This document shows, in pieces, positions 34,030 to 42,262 of a stretch of DNA of 64,000 nucleotides; the first letter of the stretch is position 1; every line of letters starts with the position of its first letter. Position numbers and translations under genes: made by a program. The DNA is from JAGVIE01 sp964520905. Lineage in GTDB: Bacteria > Bacteroidota > Ignavibacteria > UBA10030 > SZUA-254. The DNA is taken from the NCBI GenBank assembly GCA_964520905.1, contig CAZFQL010000011.1, positions 87,819-151,818 on the forward strand, read 5' to 3'. The notes below the pieces were generated by a model. That model did no database searches. It was not told the DNA's origin and was given only the letters and a program-made list of their open reading frames with translations.

Positions 34030-35895
34030 ATGAAAAAAATGTTTTTACTAATTGCATTGATAGGATTGATGTATTGCGTGGCAGCATACGGTCAAGTGCC
34101 TGCAACGGGACAATCCAGTGGATCTTTTGGAAAGATGGATGTCGGCAAGACTACTCTTGGAACATTGGATGTCCAATCGATTCCTAATAAATTATCATAC
34201 CAAGGACTGTTAACAACATCTTCTGGTGCACCTGCGCAGGATGGTAATTATAATTTGAAATTCGAATTGTTTGATGTAAGTGGTGGTGGTTCAGGATTAT
34301 GGACAGAGACACAAACAGGTGTGAGTGTTCAGCACGGCACATTTAGTGTGCTTCTTGGATCCGTAACACCGTTGACTGCACTTTTTGATCAGCCATTATG
34401 GGTTGAGATCACAGCAATGGCAGGACCGGGTATTAGTTCACCGATTGTTTTTTCGCCACGCACGGAATTAGCAGCAGTGCCATATGCACTTGGCCCTTGG
34501 CAGACAAACAACGATAATGTGTATATTTTAAATAAAAATGTCGGAATTCGTAACTCAAGCCCATTATATCCACTCGATGTCAACTGGACTGGCGGGGCTA
34601 CAGTTGCAAGATTTGGTCCGTACGATGGAGTATGCTTAATAGCGAATTATCCACAAATAGGATTCAACATCTATTATAATGGTGGATTTAAATATGGAAC
34701 TTCCGCGTATGCTGGCGCCACAATCGCACTGGATCAATACGTATCTAATGCATTGACTTTTAATTTAGCCCCGGGTGGAGTTGCTGGAGATGCAGCACCG
34801 CTATCGACGAAAATGGTAATTACAAATAATGGGAATGTAGGTATTGGAACAACAAGCCCCCAAGCCAAATTAGATGTCAATGGAGCAGTTCAGGTTAAGG
34901 ATTCATTATTTGTAGGTTCACCAACACAAAATGGAATTGTGAATATTTATCGTAATGGTTCAACTGAACCGATTGTACAAACTGAAGATTACTATGGTTA
35001 TGGTGCTCAAATGACTCTTCAAGATGAATTAGGTAATCCGATTGTTTATATGCGACCAAACGGTTGGGGTGAAGGTGGTGGCATTCAAGTTTATCGTACT
35101 ACTTCCCAAGTTGGATTTGAGGCGTGGGGAGATTGGTGGGGGCTTGGTGAAGGTTATGCAGCTGTTTATGGAAATAATCGCTCAATTATCTTCGAACCGC
35201 GATTTGCAGGAGATGCCTCTGTGCAGTTGCCGGATAGTTCGATCTCATCAGCAGAAATTCTAGATGAGCCTGGTATTTCGAATAGCCAATTGATTTCTTT
35301 TACTACTAATAGTACAAGTGGGACTGTTGTGGTTACAGATTCAGTTGATATCACTGTCCCGGCGCCGGGTTATATTGAGATCATAGGTGGAGCTTGGCTG
35401 AACATCTATCATACTACAGGTACTACTACAGAAGTATGGTTAGGTATCAATACTATTGGGGGGTCTCAATCGGTATATCCAGGACTCGGTGTAGTACGAT
35501 TACCTAGTGATCTTCCAACGAGTGCTACCTCGTATGGTTATCCATGCACAGCGCGTCGATTCTATACAGTATCTGCCGGAACATATCGTTATTTTCTTAA
35601 TCTAAGATTTTCAGGAGCAGGTAGTTACGTCCAAGCAGGATATCCATACGTCAGAGCAGTTTATTATCCAACGCTCTATGGTACTTCAACAGTAATAAGT
35701 CCATCAGCAATTGGTTTAGCTTCGGTATCAACCGATGGTTCTCAACAAATTAATATTGAGCAGGTGACTATCACACCGGAAGAACATTTAGCTCAATTAA
35801 AAGCTAAAGCGATGTTGTTAAAGAGTGAAATGGAAGCAATGTTGAAGCAACTCGAGAAAAAGACTGGCGATGGACAAGCAAACGGCGGTAATTGA
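34030..35895 (+). CDS. Large secreted protein with tail-fibre-like repeats
   Basis: A 621-residue exported protein: signal peptide (MFLLIALIGLMYCVAAYG), an N-terminal domain with LSYQGLLTTSSGAPAQDGNYNLKFELFD that is common in secreted Bacteroidota/Ignavibacteria proteins, then GNVGIGTTSPQAKLDVNGAV, a motif shared with phage tail fibres and surface adhesins, and a beta-rich C-terminal half. The end is a charged coiled coil (EEHLAQLKAKAMLLKSEMEAMLKQLEKK), where intramolecular chaperone or trimerisation segments often sit. No type IX sorting domain is visible. The next gene starts 14 bases later and is surely cotranscribed. Function unknown; surface structure likely. Confidence 0.65.
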   Translation: MKKMFLLIALIGLMYCVAAYGQVPATGQSSGSFGKMDVGKTTLGTLDVQSIPNKLSYQGLLTTSSGAPAQDGNYNLKFELFDVSGGGSGLWTETQTGVSVQHGTFSVLLGSVTPLTALFDQPLWVEITAMAGPGISSPIVFSPRTELAAVPYALGPWQTNNDNVYILNKNVGIRNSSPLYPLDVNWTGGATVARFGPYDGVCLIANYPQIGFNIYYNGGFKYGTSAYAGATIALDQYVSNALTFNLAPGGVAGDAAPLSTKMVITNNGNVGIGTTSPQAKLDVNGAVQVKDSLFVGSPTQNGIVNIYRNGSTEPIVQTEDYYGYGAQMTLQDELGNPIVYMRPNGWGEGGGIQVYRTTSQVGFEAWGDWWGLGEGYAAVYGNNRSIIFEPRFAGDASVQLPDSSISSAEILDEPGISNSQLISFTTNSTSGTVVVTDSVDITVPAPGYIEIIGGAWLNIYHTTGTTTEVWLGINTIGGSQSVYPGLGVVRLPSDLPTSATSYGYPCTARRFYTVSAGTYRYFLNLRFSGAGSYVQAGYPYVRAVYYPTLYGTSTVISPSAIGLASVSTDGSQQINIEQVTITPEEHLAQLKAKAMLLKSEMEAMLKQLEKKTGDGQANGGN

Positions 35896-35909
35896 GAAAA
35901 GGTGAAACC

Positions 35910-37364
35910 ATGAAAACAAAACTAAAATTAATAATGATGCTTACTTTCCTGAGCGGATTAGTCCAGTCTCAGACGCTACAGCATCCTTGGAATGTACTTG
36001 ATGGCGGAGGTGGTATATCCTCGGGTGCAGCGTATACACTTTCAACTTCCGTGGGCCAACCGGCTGTCCAGAAGATGACTTATGTGGATACAGGTGCGAT
36101 AATAGAAGGTGGTTATATACCGGGAACGAGGAATTTGAGCGGCGCATGGACAACAGCTACAATTACTCTCGATTTATCGTGGAACCTTCTTTCGGTACCT
36201 CTTATAACACCGGATATGCGAAAGACTACGCTTTATTCGTCGGCAATTTCATCAGCGTTCAAATATGAACCCGGAGGATACGTAGAGGAAGATACTTTGG
36301 AGATGGGTTATGGCTATTGGTTAAAATTTCCATCCAGCCAAAGTTTTGATGTGAGTGGCACACAGATTGAGATTGATACAGTTCCGGTTTATGTAGGCTG
36401 GAATATGATCGGCGCACTATCACATCCAATACTTGCTTCTTCGGTAACGCCGATTTCGCCGGTAGCTATCCAATCCTCTTTCTTCGGTTTCTTAGGGGGA
36501 TATGGATATTATGATGAAGATACATTGAAACCGGGTAATGGATACTGGATAAAAGTAGATCATGCCGGATATCTTGTGTTAAAAAATTCTTCTTTCATTT
36601 CAAGTAGTTATGCCACTTCTTCGCCTGTTGCTCCCTTGAAACAGAGTAGCGAAGCTATGGGTAAACTGGTTGGTATCGAGAATATATCATATATCTCGGT
36701 GAAGGATAAAAATGATCAGGAAAGAAAACTCTATTATGCTTCAAGCGAGGCAAAGCAAAATATCAATCGTTTCGAATTACCACCTATACCGCCGGATGAG
36801 ATATTGGATGTTCGCTATTCTACCCAGCGGTATGCGGAATTCACTGATATCACAAATTGTACTCGGCGAGAATTACCAATCCGAATTCATGGAGGAGAAT
36901 TTCCTCTAGTATTGAGCTGGGATGAATCGTTTAATCCGAATCAAACAGCAATTCTTGAAATCAAGTATATCGGTGAACGACCCAAGGAAATTCCGCTTTT
37001 AGCATGTGGCAGTATAACAATAAACGAGGAAAACTTTGGTAGCGCTAAACTCATTCTATTACCAAAGAGTTCCGAAGTACTACCGCACGAATTCGCATTA
37101 TATCAGAATTATCCCAATCCCTTCAATCCTATTACAAAAATTCGGTATGACTTACCACGGGATTCACGAGTAAGCATCAAGGTGTATAACGTACTTGGAC
37201 AAGTAGTAGCTAACTTAGTTGATGAAGTGCAACAAGCTGGCTATAAATCGTTGGAATGGGACACCCGTAATACATCAAGCGGGGACCTAAGTAGCGGTAT
37301 TTATTTCTATCGGTTAGAAGTGGATGATTATACTGCTATTAAAAAATTGACTCTGTTAAAATAA
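35910..37364 (+). CDS. Secreted protein with C-terminal type IX secretion sorting domain
   Basis: A 484-residue protein with signal peptide (MKTKLKLIMMLTFLSGLVQSQ). The last ~85 residues are a canonical sorting domain: FALYQNYPNPFNPITKIRYDL, VSIKVYNVLGQVVANLVDE, LEWDTRN, SGIYFYRLEV and final KKLTLLK. Two related modules lie at about 105-175 and 178-240: each has WN(L/M), a GGY, EDTL and a GYW(L/I)K ending, an internal duplication. The ATG after AAAAGGTG is chosen; an upstream in-frame ATG-like start at 35892 overlaps the previous gene. It would be exported through the type IX system and probably attached to the cell surface. Confidence 0.85.
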   Translation: MKTKLKLIMMLTFLSGLVQSQTLQHPWNVLDGGGGISSGAAYTLSTSVGQPAVQKMTYVDTGAIIEGGYIPGTRNLSGAWTTATITLDLSWNLLSVPLITPDMRKTTLYSSAISSAFKYEPGGYVEEDTLEMGYGYWLKFPSSQSFDVSGTQIEIDTVPVYVGWNMIGALSHPILASSVTPISPVAIQSSFFGFLGGYGYYDEDTLKPGNGYWIKVDHAGYLVLKNSSFISSSYATSSPVAPLKQSSEAMGKLVGIENISYISVKDKNDQERKLYYASSEAKQNINRFELPPIPPDEILDVRYSTQRYAEFTDITNCTRRELPIRIHGGEFPLVLSWDESFNPNQTAILEIKYIGERPKEIPLLACGSITINEENFGSAKLILLPKSSEVLPHEFALYQNYPNPFNPITKIRYDLPRDSRVSIKVYNVLGQVVANLVDEVQQAGYKSLEWDTRNTSSGDLSSGIYFYRLEVDDYTAIKKLTLLK

Positions 37365-37420
37365 CTGACGATTTGATGTTCACTTCTCTTGGTAAGCGAT
37401 AATAGGCAAATATCCTAGTA

Positions 37421-37455
37421 AAAAAGGCTTGAACCGAAACAGGTTCAAGCCTTTT
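37421..37455. terminator. Bidirectional intrinsic terminator
   Basis: GGCTTGAACC and GGTTCAAGCC form a perfect 10-bp stem over a six-base loop, flanked by AAAAAA and TTTT, serving the converging secreted-protein operon and the repeat-peptide gene. Confidence 0.88.
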
Positions 37456-37474
37456 AACTAATAATTGAATTTTC

Positions 37475-37705
37475 TTACGGTCTTGGTGAATCCGGTAACA
37501 TTGGTATAGTACTCTTTGGTCTCGGTGAATCCGGTAACATCGGTATAGTACTCTTTGGTCTCGGTGAATCCGGTAACATCGGTATAGTACTCTTTGGTCT
37601 TGGTGAATCCGGTAACATCGGTATAGTAGAAGTGTATGATATTGCAGCATTTGCCGCAAGTACCAATAAAACGGTAACAATTAATGAACGTAAACGATTT
37701 AACAT
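37475..37705 (-). CDS. Small secreted peptide with four tandem repeats
   Basis: A 76-residue protein I do not recognise. It begins with a clear signal peptide (MLNRLRSLIVTVLLVLAANAA) with an A-x-A-type cleavage site, preceded by a strong AAGGAGAT six bases before the ATG. The mature part is ISYTS followed by four copies of TIPMLPDSPRP joined by KS; the stop codon directly follows the last copy. All three variable base positions between copies are third positions of proline codons, so the peptide is unchanged. Two Arg/Lys-containing linkers (RPKS) could be protease sites releasing identical peptides. It is divergent from a membrane protein gene and ends at a strong terminator. Confidence 0.7.
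   Translation of the reverse strand: MLNRLRSLIVTVLLVLAANAAISYTSTIPMLPDSPRPKSTIPMLPDSPRPKSTIPMLPDSPRPKSTIPMLPDSPRP
37478..37627 (-). repeat. Tandem repeat, 39-base unit, 3.8 copies
   Basis: Four copies of a 39-base unit (the last truncated to 33 bases by the stop codon) lie head to tail and in frame within the secreted-peptide gene. Copies differ only at three wobble positions. Repeat number is expected to be variable between strains. Confidence 0.9.
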
Positions 37706-37897
37706 GTTGGATCTCCTTATAAAGTTAATTTAGTAGAAAAAATTTGTTTTCTGTGAAGAGAACTACTCGTATAAATTTAGCGAAAGCAATGAAATAGGGC
37801 AAGAATTTCCGTGGAAAAACGCTAAAATTTTCAATTAAATAAGCAGTGTGAGTAGCGTCACTTTTTTACGCATATAAAAAAATATTTGCGAATTGTC

Positions 37898-37926
37898 TTG
37901 ACAAATTTAACTAAAAAGCTTATATT
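37898..37926 (+). promoter_or_regulatory. Strong sigma-70-type promoter upstream of unknown membrane protein
   Basis: TTGACA (37898-37903), 17-base spacer and TATATT (37921-37926), 42 bases before the start codon. Confidence 0.7.
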
Positions 37927-37968
37927 TTTAAAGGATTTTATTAATCACGAATTTATGCAAAAAATTTA

Positions 37969-39093
37969 ATGAAGTATTTTCATAAAATATTAATTTTCTG
38001 GCTTACGATTCTTTTACTCTATTTCTCTTGCATAGAAATATTCCCGAGTTTTTCATCTCCGGTCTCAGCGCGTCTAAATCAAATAATTCAATCGTTACTC
38101 TTTATTATCTCATTGTTCATTTTGAAAAATGAGCCGATTAAAAAGAATAAATTTATTTTTCTAAATTTTTCAATTTTATTTTCTTTATCGATTCTGGTAT
38201 TTTGTTATGATTTTGTCGGGAAAGCTTTTTTTACAGTTAAGTATGCAAGACACGTAACCTTACAGTATATTGGAATCGCATATATTAGCTTTCTATCAAT
38301 AGCAGTTGTCTATCTTGTTATCGATCTCTTATTTAAAAACTTTAAAGTTTATCAAAAATATCTATCAACAATTGTCATTGTCGGTGGATTCTTTGCATTT
38401 TATTTCCTACCTTTTTTTCAAGACCCGTTATATCTTTATTCTACCGAAAATATTAAACAATGGAAAACATTGGATGCTTATGTTTCTGTTAACAAGGATG
38501 TCTCAAGTCCTTTCGAGTTAGCGAATAGAGTAACATTACAATCCTGGCAAAATGGTAAAGCGGTTGGAGATCTCTATCCAGAGGAAAATCTGAAGAAAAT
38601 CGAGGCGTTATTTCCATATCTTGAAAAAGAAAATTGGAGGGTTTTATTATGGGAACCTTTCTATAAAAAAATTATTTATATAGATGTAATGATTGTTTTT
38701 TTTATTCTCTTGTTCTTTGGATATCAATATAAGAAAGATCCGCCACAGGGCGCCTATATAGATAAAATTATGTTTTTAATCTTATTGCTTCAATCAATGG
38801 ATATCATTCATAATTGGGGATTCATTAAGAGCATTGAGTGGGGATCGTTAGCTGAATTATTTGCTATCGGACAGTACATTACATTCATTGCTCAGTTTAT
38901 GATGGTTATATTCTTCGGGCTCAGACTTCGATTCATCACTTCAGTTCAGGGTGAATTTTATGAAACTGAGCTTGCCACCAATCCAAACCACATCAGCCGA
39001 TGGAGAGATTGGGTCGATAATTTTGTTCTATATCAATTTTTTAACTATAAGATTTTCAACGGAAGATTATTCCAAAAACAAACCAGAAAATAA
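37969..39093 (+). CDS. Integral membrane protein of unknown function
   Basis: A 374-residue, strongly hydrophobic, AT-rich protein that I do not recognise. About eight membrane segments can be seen: five in the first 155 residues, then a loop of about 80 residues (KQWKTLDAYVSVNKDVSSPF...), probably extracytoplasmic, then three more between about 230 and 330, and a charged C-terminal tail. No catalytic motif was found. It has its own strong promoter, lies opposite the repeat-peptide gene and 48 bases ahead of an AAA+ regulator, with which it is probably cotranscribed. A sensor or transport role is possible but not shown. Confidence 0.65.
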   Translation: MKYFHKILIFWLTILLLYFSCIEIFPSFSSPVSARLNQIIQSLLFIISLFILKNEPIKKNKFIFLNFSILFSLSILVFCYDFVGKAFFTVKYARHVTLQYIGIAYISFLSIAVVYLVIDLLFKNFKVYQKYLSTIVIVGGFFAFYFLPFFQDPLYLYSTENIKQWKTLDAYVSVNKDVSSPFELANRVTLQSWQNGKAVGDLYPEENLKKIEALFPYLEKENWRVLLWEPFYKKIIYIDVMIVFFILLFFGYQYKKDPPQGAYIDKIMFLILLLQSMDIIHNWGFIKSIEWGSLAELFAIGQYITFIAQFMMVIFFGLRLRFITSVQGEFYETELATNPNHISRWRDWVDNFVLYQFFNYKIFNGRLFQKQTRK

Positions 39094-39141
39094 TATATTT
39101 TTTAATACTTTATCAAAGCAGCTATTCTTTGAGAGGAAGAT

Positions 39142-40170
39142 ATGGAAATAGAGAAAAAAATTAAGCAAACAGATGAAAATAAATCAGGAACAATGGATTA
39201 TCCCATCATCGGGAAGAGTCGTGCGGTTGAACAATTGATTAAACAAATCAATTCATTAGCTAAAACTCGAAAAGATATTGTTATTATAGGTGAAGCTGGC
39301 GTAGGCAAGGGAGCTGTTGCAAAAAACATTTCTTCCCTCGGGCAACATGACGGTGACCATAAGCCTTTCATGTCCATTAATCTCTCTGTCCTTGATGACA
39401 AAGAATTAGAAGCCGTGCTCTTCGGTTATGATAAAGGTGGTGAAGGCTTGCCATATTCAACAAAGCGCGGACTTTTTGAGATTGCGAATGGCGGCACCGT
39501 GCTCATCGAAGAAATTGAAGAAGCAAGTTTCCGAAACCAAATGAAAATACTAACATTCATGAATGAACGAACTGCCCGCCGGCTTGGCGGTTCTCGATCT
39601 GAATCTATTGATATCCGTTTGGTAGTTACGGTGAAAGAAGATCTTAAGAATTTGGTTGAGAAAAGAAAATTGATGGAAGATTTTTATACTAAATTAGCCG
39701 ATTTTGAGCGGATTGTTATTCCGCCATTAAGGGAACGACCTGAAGATATTCCTTTGCTCGTGAAACATTTCGCAAATGAACTTTGCAACGAAATCGGAGT
39801 TGGTGAATTAATAATCGATATCAATGCCATAGATGTCCTGGTTCGGCAGGCATGGAAGGAAAATATACGTGAACTAAAAGCGGTCGTGGATAAATCCGTG
39901 CTATTCTCGAATAGCGGACGCTTCATGTTGCCGCCCGAACTGGTCGATGAAAAAACAGAAGTTGTTAAAATGATCAATAATATCACCAATGGTCAGGATT
40001 TTATACTTGATAAATCTTTGGATGCAATCGAGAAAGGAATTATCGAACGGTCGTTGCAGAAATTCGGATTCAATCAATCGAAGGCCGCTGGATTTCTCGG
40101 TATGACCGAACAAACATTACGATACAAACTAAAACGTTTGAATATTGCCAGCGCAAGAACGAGAGTATAG
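39142..40170 (+). CDS. Sigma-54-type AAA+ regulator with degenerate GAFTGA loop and Fis-type HTH
   Basis: A 342-residue protein with an AAA+ domain of the NtrC family (about 20-255) and a C-terminal Fis-type helix-turn-helix (KGIIERSLQKFGFNQSKAAGFLGMTEQTLRYKLKRL). Walker A is GEAGVGKG (50-57). At LFGYDKGGEGLPYS the sigma-54-contacting GAFTGA is replaced by GGEGLP, and Walker B reads GGTVLIEEIEE instead of LDEI. IPPLRERPEDIPLL and the sensor region are normal. Without GAFTGA such proteins usually cannot remodel sigma-54 holoenzyme, so it may act as a DNA-binding regulator of sigma-70 promoters. No receiver domain is present; GAGAGGAAG precedes the ATG. Confidence 0.85.
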   Translation: MEIEKKIKQTDENKSGTMDYPIIGKSRAVEQLIKQINSLAKTRKDIVIIGEAGVGKGAVAKNISSLGQHDGDHKPFMSINLSVLDDKELEAVLFGYDKGGEGLPYSTKRGLFEIANGGTVLIEEIEEASFRNQMKILTFMNERTARRLGGSRSESIDIRLVVTVKEDLKNLVEKRKLMEDFYTKLADFERIVIPPLRERPEDIPLLVKHFANELCNEIGVGELIIDINAIDVLVRQAWKENIRELKAVVDKSVLFSNSGRFMLPPELVDEKTEVVKMINNITNGQDFILDKSLDAIEKGIIERSLQKFGFNQSKAAGFLGMTEQTLRYKLKRLNIASARTRV

Positions 40171-40191
40171 CAATTTGTATCAGGTACTTCT

Positions 40192-40228
40192 AAAAAGCGC
40201 CCCTCGTATCCGAAGGGCGCTTTTTTTT
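40192..40228 (+). terminator. Intrinsic terminator after AAA+ regulator
   Basis: AAAAAGCGCCC faces GGGCGCTTTTTTTT across an 11-12-base loop; it can also serve the converging glycosyltransferase gene. Confidence 0.88.
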
Positions 40229-40234
40229 GTTAAT

Positions 40235-41335
40235 TTATTTTAAGTGTCGCTCTTTCCAAATCACTTTTTTACTCGTGTACGCTATCACCGGTAAGATTAG
40301 CACATATACAAAAAAGAACAGTATGAACTGCGGAAAGTACCTCAGATAACCAAGCGCTTTGAGTATCTTGAGCGGTCTTACTAGAAAGATCAATTCTCCG
40401 CAAATCATCAATAAAAATGCGGCTAACCAGCCGTGAATGCTGATAACAAAAAGTGTCAGTAATAAACTGAGCTTCGTAATCCATCCAATTCCCATAATAA
40501 CCAAACCTCGTGGTATCATATCTAACCCGCCAACACCCCATCGTTGTTTTTGCCGGTACAGTTGATTCCAACTTTGACATGCGATGCTGTTCACAACAGT
40601 TTTAGGGTCAACCGGGAATCGAACTTGATAACTTGTTTTCTGCAGGATAGCTTGCACAAGTGCATAATCTTCAGTCACGCTGAACGGAATTGTCTGGAAG
40701 CCGCCTGTTTCTTCGTATGCAATTCTTCGTATTGAAAGATTATTTCCGACAACAGTGAGCGGAATATTTAATCCGGTAGTGGCTGAAGCGAGACCGAAAA
40801 GAAAAATCCAGTCGAGAGCCTGCATCCCCTCAAAAGATCGTTTTGCATCAAGAAGAGTAAAGCCGCCTACAATTCCTGTTTGTGGATCAAAATATTTTAC
40901 CGTCGCTCGAATCCAACTCGGCGGTACGCGGCAATCGGCATCGGTGAACATTATTATCTCTCCTGAAGTTGCTTCGATGCCCTGATCTATTGCATTCGCT
41001 TTCCCTCTTAGATTTCCGTCTCTTTGTAAAGTGGATATCAATTTGAGAGATGAATGATTTTTCAGATATGAGCGGATGATTTCCGGTGTCTTATCGGTTG
41101 ACCCGTCGTTCACTATAACGATCTCAAGTTTATCCGGCGGATAGTCGAGTTCGATGAGTGAATTTAGGCAATCACCGATGAAGTGTTCCTCATTGCGTGC
41201 GGCGACAATTACCGAGACTGTCGGTTCATATTTCTCATTTTGCGGTACCCGGTCTGCCTTAAAGATTCCGGTTAAGAGGTAAAGTAGCTCAATGAGATAG
41301 ATAACTGTTATGATTATCAGTATGGTAGTCAGCAT
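40235..41335 (-). CDS. Membrane glycosyltransferase, family 2
   Basis: A 366-residue enzyme with an N-terminal membrane helix (3-25), a GT-A domain (VSVIVAARNEEHFIGDCLNSL, VNDGSTDKT, MFTDADCRVPP as DxD, VTEDYALVQAIL and QKQRWGVGG) and three C-terminal membrane segments. The architecture is like that of processive polysaccharide or glycolipid synthases. No polysaccharide cluster surrounds it, so the sugar and acceptor cannot be told. No clear SD before the ATG. Confidence 0.85.
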   Translation of the reverse strand: MLTTILIIITVIYLIELLYLLTGIFKADRVPQNEKYEPTVSVIVAARNEEHFIGDCLNSLIELDYPPDKLEIVIVNDGSTDKTPEIIRSYLKNHSSLKLISTLQRDGNLRGKANAIDQGIEATSGEIIMFTDADCRVPPSWIRATVKYFDPQTGIVGGFTLLDAKRSFEGMQALDWIFLFGLASATTGLNIPLTVVGNNLSIRRIAYEETGGFQTIPFSVTEDYALVQAILQKTSYQVRFPVDPKTVVNSIACQSWNQLYRQKQRWGVGGLDMIPRGLVIMGIGWITKLSLLLTLFVISIHGWLAAFLLMICGELIFLVRPLKILKALGYLRYFPQFILFFFVYVLILPVIAYTSKKVIWKERHLK

Positions 41336-41432
41336 AATAGTTTGTTATATTGAGCACTAATTTATAAAAACATTATTTCGAAAACAATTCTGACGGTTTG
41401 ATTCTCCCAAAAGTTTAACATATATTAGAACC

Positions 41433-42056
41433 ATGAAGAATCCACTTGTTATCGGTATTGCCGGCGGAACAGGTTCCGGCAAAACAACCGTTACATTAAA
41501 AATTTTGAAGGATCTTGATCCGGCAAAGGTAGTAATATTGCGGCATGATTTCTATTATAAGGATATTTCGTCGTTTAAGGGGCTTACTCCCGATAAAATA
41601 AATTTCGATCATCCGGACGCGCTTGAAACTTCTCTCCTAATAGATCATCTGACGAACCTTAGAGCTGGGAAATCAATTCAACAGCCCATCTATGATTACA
41701 CGACCTATCGTCGATCTATCGAATCGAAAGTTATCGCATCGAAAAATGTAATCATCGTTGAGGGAATTCTTATCTTTGTCGAAAAAGCTCTTCGAAAACT
41801 GATGGACATCAAAATATTTGTGGATACGGATGCCGATGAGCGGCTTCTTCGACGGTTGAAGCGGGACCTCCTCGAGCGTGGACGCACAATCGAATCTGTA
41901 ATGCACCAGTATGTTTCAACTGTCAAGCCGATGCACCTTGATTTTGTTGAGCCGAGCAAACGCTGGGCGGATATCATCATCCCGGAAGGTGGAGAAAATA
42001 TTGTGGCGATCGATATGGTTGTAACAAAGATAAGAGAGATGTTGAGAGGAGCATAA
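41433..42056 (+). CDS. udk: Uridine kinase
   Basis: A 207-residue nucleoside kinase phosphorylating uridine and cytidine in pyrimidine salvage. P-loop GIAGGTGSGKTT, HDFYYKD (substrate Asp), NFDHPDALE, QPIYDYTTYRR and the RLLRRLKRDLLERGR lid match Udk throughout. Confidence 0.94.
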   Translation: MKNPLVIGIAGGTGSGKTTVTLKILKDLDPAKVVILRHDFYYKDISSFKGLTPDKINFDHPDALETSLLIDHLTNLRAGKSIQQPIYDYTTYRRSIESKVIASKNVIIVEGILIFVEKALRKLMDIKIFVDTDADERLLRRLKRDLLERGRTIESVMHQYVSTVKPMHLDFVEPSKRWADIIIPEGGENIVAIDMVVTKIREMLRGA

Positions 42057-42080
42057 CAAGGGAAGAATCAGGGGAGATAA

Positions 42081-42215
42081 ATGATGGAGGACGGAAGATG
42101 GAGTTGCAAAAAATATGTATTCGGTAAAACATTTCAGGATACAACTCCAATGTCCGATAGAACAATTATGGAAGATTTACATCGAATGACGATGCGATTC
42201 TGTAAAAGAAATTAA
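42081..42215 (+). CDS. Possible small ORF of low-complexity origin
   Basis: A 44-codon frame (MMEDGRWSCKKYVFGKTFQ...) with GGGGAG six bases before the ATG. The first half is built from GATGGAGGACGGAAGATGG-type sequence that recurs after the next gene (43494-43525), which suggests a repetitive spacer more than a gene. No known family. Confidence 0.15.
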   Translation: MMEDGRWSCKKYVFGKTFQDTTPMSDRTIMEDLHRMTMRFCKRN

Positions 42216-42262
42216 ATCAATTTACCGTGAATGAAAACGGTTTAGAAGAAGGAAGAATTTAT

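Noticed and set aside
37478..37627. CRISPR array
   Set aside because: The repeats are contiguous with no spacers and lie in frame within a coding sequence.
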